A stretch of 7,051 nt of DNA from the NCBI GenBank assembly GCA_964550565.1, contig CAZKAI010000169.1:1-7051 (forward strand). The letters run 5' to 3'. Every line of letters starts with the position of its first letter. Positions within the stretch are counted from its first letter, which is position 1. The notes beneath the pieces were generated by a model. It had not been told where the DNA came from, made no database searches, and saw only the letters and a program-made list of their open reading frames with translations. The stretch is from Anaeroglomus sp964550565 (GTDB lineage: Bacteria; Planctomycetota; Phycisphaerae; Sedimentisphaerales; Anaerohalosphaeraceae). The translations under genes were made by a program, and so were the position numbers. This document shows, piece by piece, positions 6,494 to 7,051 of the stretch.

Positions 6494-6997
6494 ATGACCA
6501 CACAGCAAACCGAACTGGCAACCTTCGCCGCCGGCTGTTTCTGGGGCGTCGAGCACGCTTTCCAGAATGTCCCGGGTGTCATCAAAACCGAAGTCGGCTT
6601 TATGGGCGGCCGGATCGACAACCCCTCCTATAAGCGCGTCTGTCTCGGCGACACCAACCATGCCGAGGTTGTTCATCTGGAATTCGACCCCAACAGAGTT
6701 TCCTACCGCAGACTGGCCGAGTACTTCTTCAAGATTCACGACCCCACCACACCCAACCGCCAGGGTCCCGACATCGGCACACAGTACCGCTCCGCCATCT
6801 TCACCCACTCCGACACCCAAGCCGCCATCGCCAGAGAAATCATCGCCGAGCTGTCGGCCCGCAAGGCCTTCCGCCGACCCATCGTCACCCAGGTCGTACC
6901 CGCCCAGACCTTCTGGAAAGCCGAAGACTACCACCAGAAATACTTCGACAACCACCCCGACCGCGCCGCCTGCCACATCATCCCCCCGTTCGAATAG
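6494..6997 (+). CDS. msrA: Peptide-methionine (S)-S-oxide reductase MsrA
   Basis: MsrA reduces methionine-S-sulfoxide, free or in proteins, using thioredoxin, and repairs oxidative damage in the cytoplasm. The protein is 167 residues from ATG 6494, close to the usual 160-210. The catalytic motif GCFWGVE has C15 and E20. Family blocks follow in order: GFMGG, HAEVV, FFKIHDPTTPNRQGPD then GTQYRSAIF, and AEDYHQKYF. Further cysteines are C50 and C160; C160, eight residues from the end, is the likely resolving cysteine. The in-frame ATG at 6401 would give 198 residues, but the extra 31 (MIGLILLLFTG onward) do not resemble MsrA and only weakly a signal peptide, so the later start is preferred. The gene is divergent from the prepilin-like gene and looks unrelated to the glycan genes. 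Third codon positions are strongly C-rich, unlike the minus-strand genes, which favour G and T; this fits strand skew rather than transfer. Confidence 0.95.
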   Translation: MTTQQTELATFAAGCFWGVEHAFQNVPGVIKTEVGFMGGRIDNPSYKRVCLGDTNHAEVVHLEFDPNRVSYRRLAEYFFKIHDPTTPNRQGPDIGTQYRSAIFTHSDTQAAIAREIIAELSARKAFRRPIVTQVVPAQTFWKAEDYHQKYFDNHPDRAACHIIPPFE

Positions 6998-7051
6998 TCT
7001 ACGGATTGTATCGGTTCATACCTCGCAGAGTTCGTATTCGTTTGCGTGGGT

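Noticed and set aside
6422..6976. A 184-codon open frame on the - strand over msrA
   Set aside because: It gives a Gly/Val-rich low-complexity product and is the complement of strongly conserved MsrA coding sequence.

Overview
The window looks like an accessory glycan-use locus plus one housekeeping gene from a member of the PVC superphylum, most likely Planctomycetota (Sedimentisphaerales/Phycisphaerae-like) or Lentisphaerota. This placement is inferred from gene content: a prepilin-like protein carrying the H-X9-DG motif beside a secreted GH2 enzyme, an SGLT-type sugar symporter and a URO-D-fold protein. Such sets are common in those phyla. No rRNA or other marker gene is present, so the placement is moderate at best. 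GC content is intermediate, and the + strand is C-rich throughout.

Layout from right to left. Three minus-strand genes form a probable operon, transcribed from about 5240 down through base 1: a URO-D-family, zinc-methyltransferase-like protein (5127-3865), then after 43 bp an SGLT-like sodium/solute symporter (3821-2289), then after 27 bp a secreted GH2 glycosidase (2261 to beyond base 1). The GH2 frame is open over its whole visible length (753 codons) and is cut by the window edge. Upstream of the operon is a separate minus-strand gene (6163-5360) for a prepilin-like protein. Between the two, 5128-5359 holds a strong 14-bp hairpin (probable terminator), a second hairpin, and a possible promoter. 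On the other side of a 330-bp AT-rich spacer (6164-6493), msrA (6494-6997) is transcribed divergently on the + strand.

How the genes may work together (inference): the exported GH2 enzyme trims an oligosaccharide, the symporter imports the released sugar with Na+, and the URO-D-like protein acts on a released or modified intermediate. Methyl transfer is one possibility, because it has the H-x-C zinc motif of corrinoid methyltransferases and lacks HemE hallmarks. The prepilin-like protein is probably a surface or pseudopilus-type component linked to the same trait. No pilus assembly gene, regulator, integrase, IS, CRISPR array or tRNA was seen.

I did not find a clearly new defence or mobile system. 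The best leads are the symporter, in which the sodium site is intact but the sugar pocket is remodelled, the methyltransferase-like protein in a glycan operon, and the matching translation leaders of the prepilin and URO-D genes.
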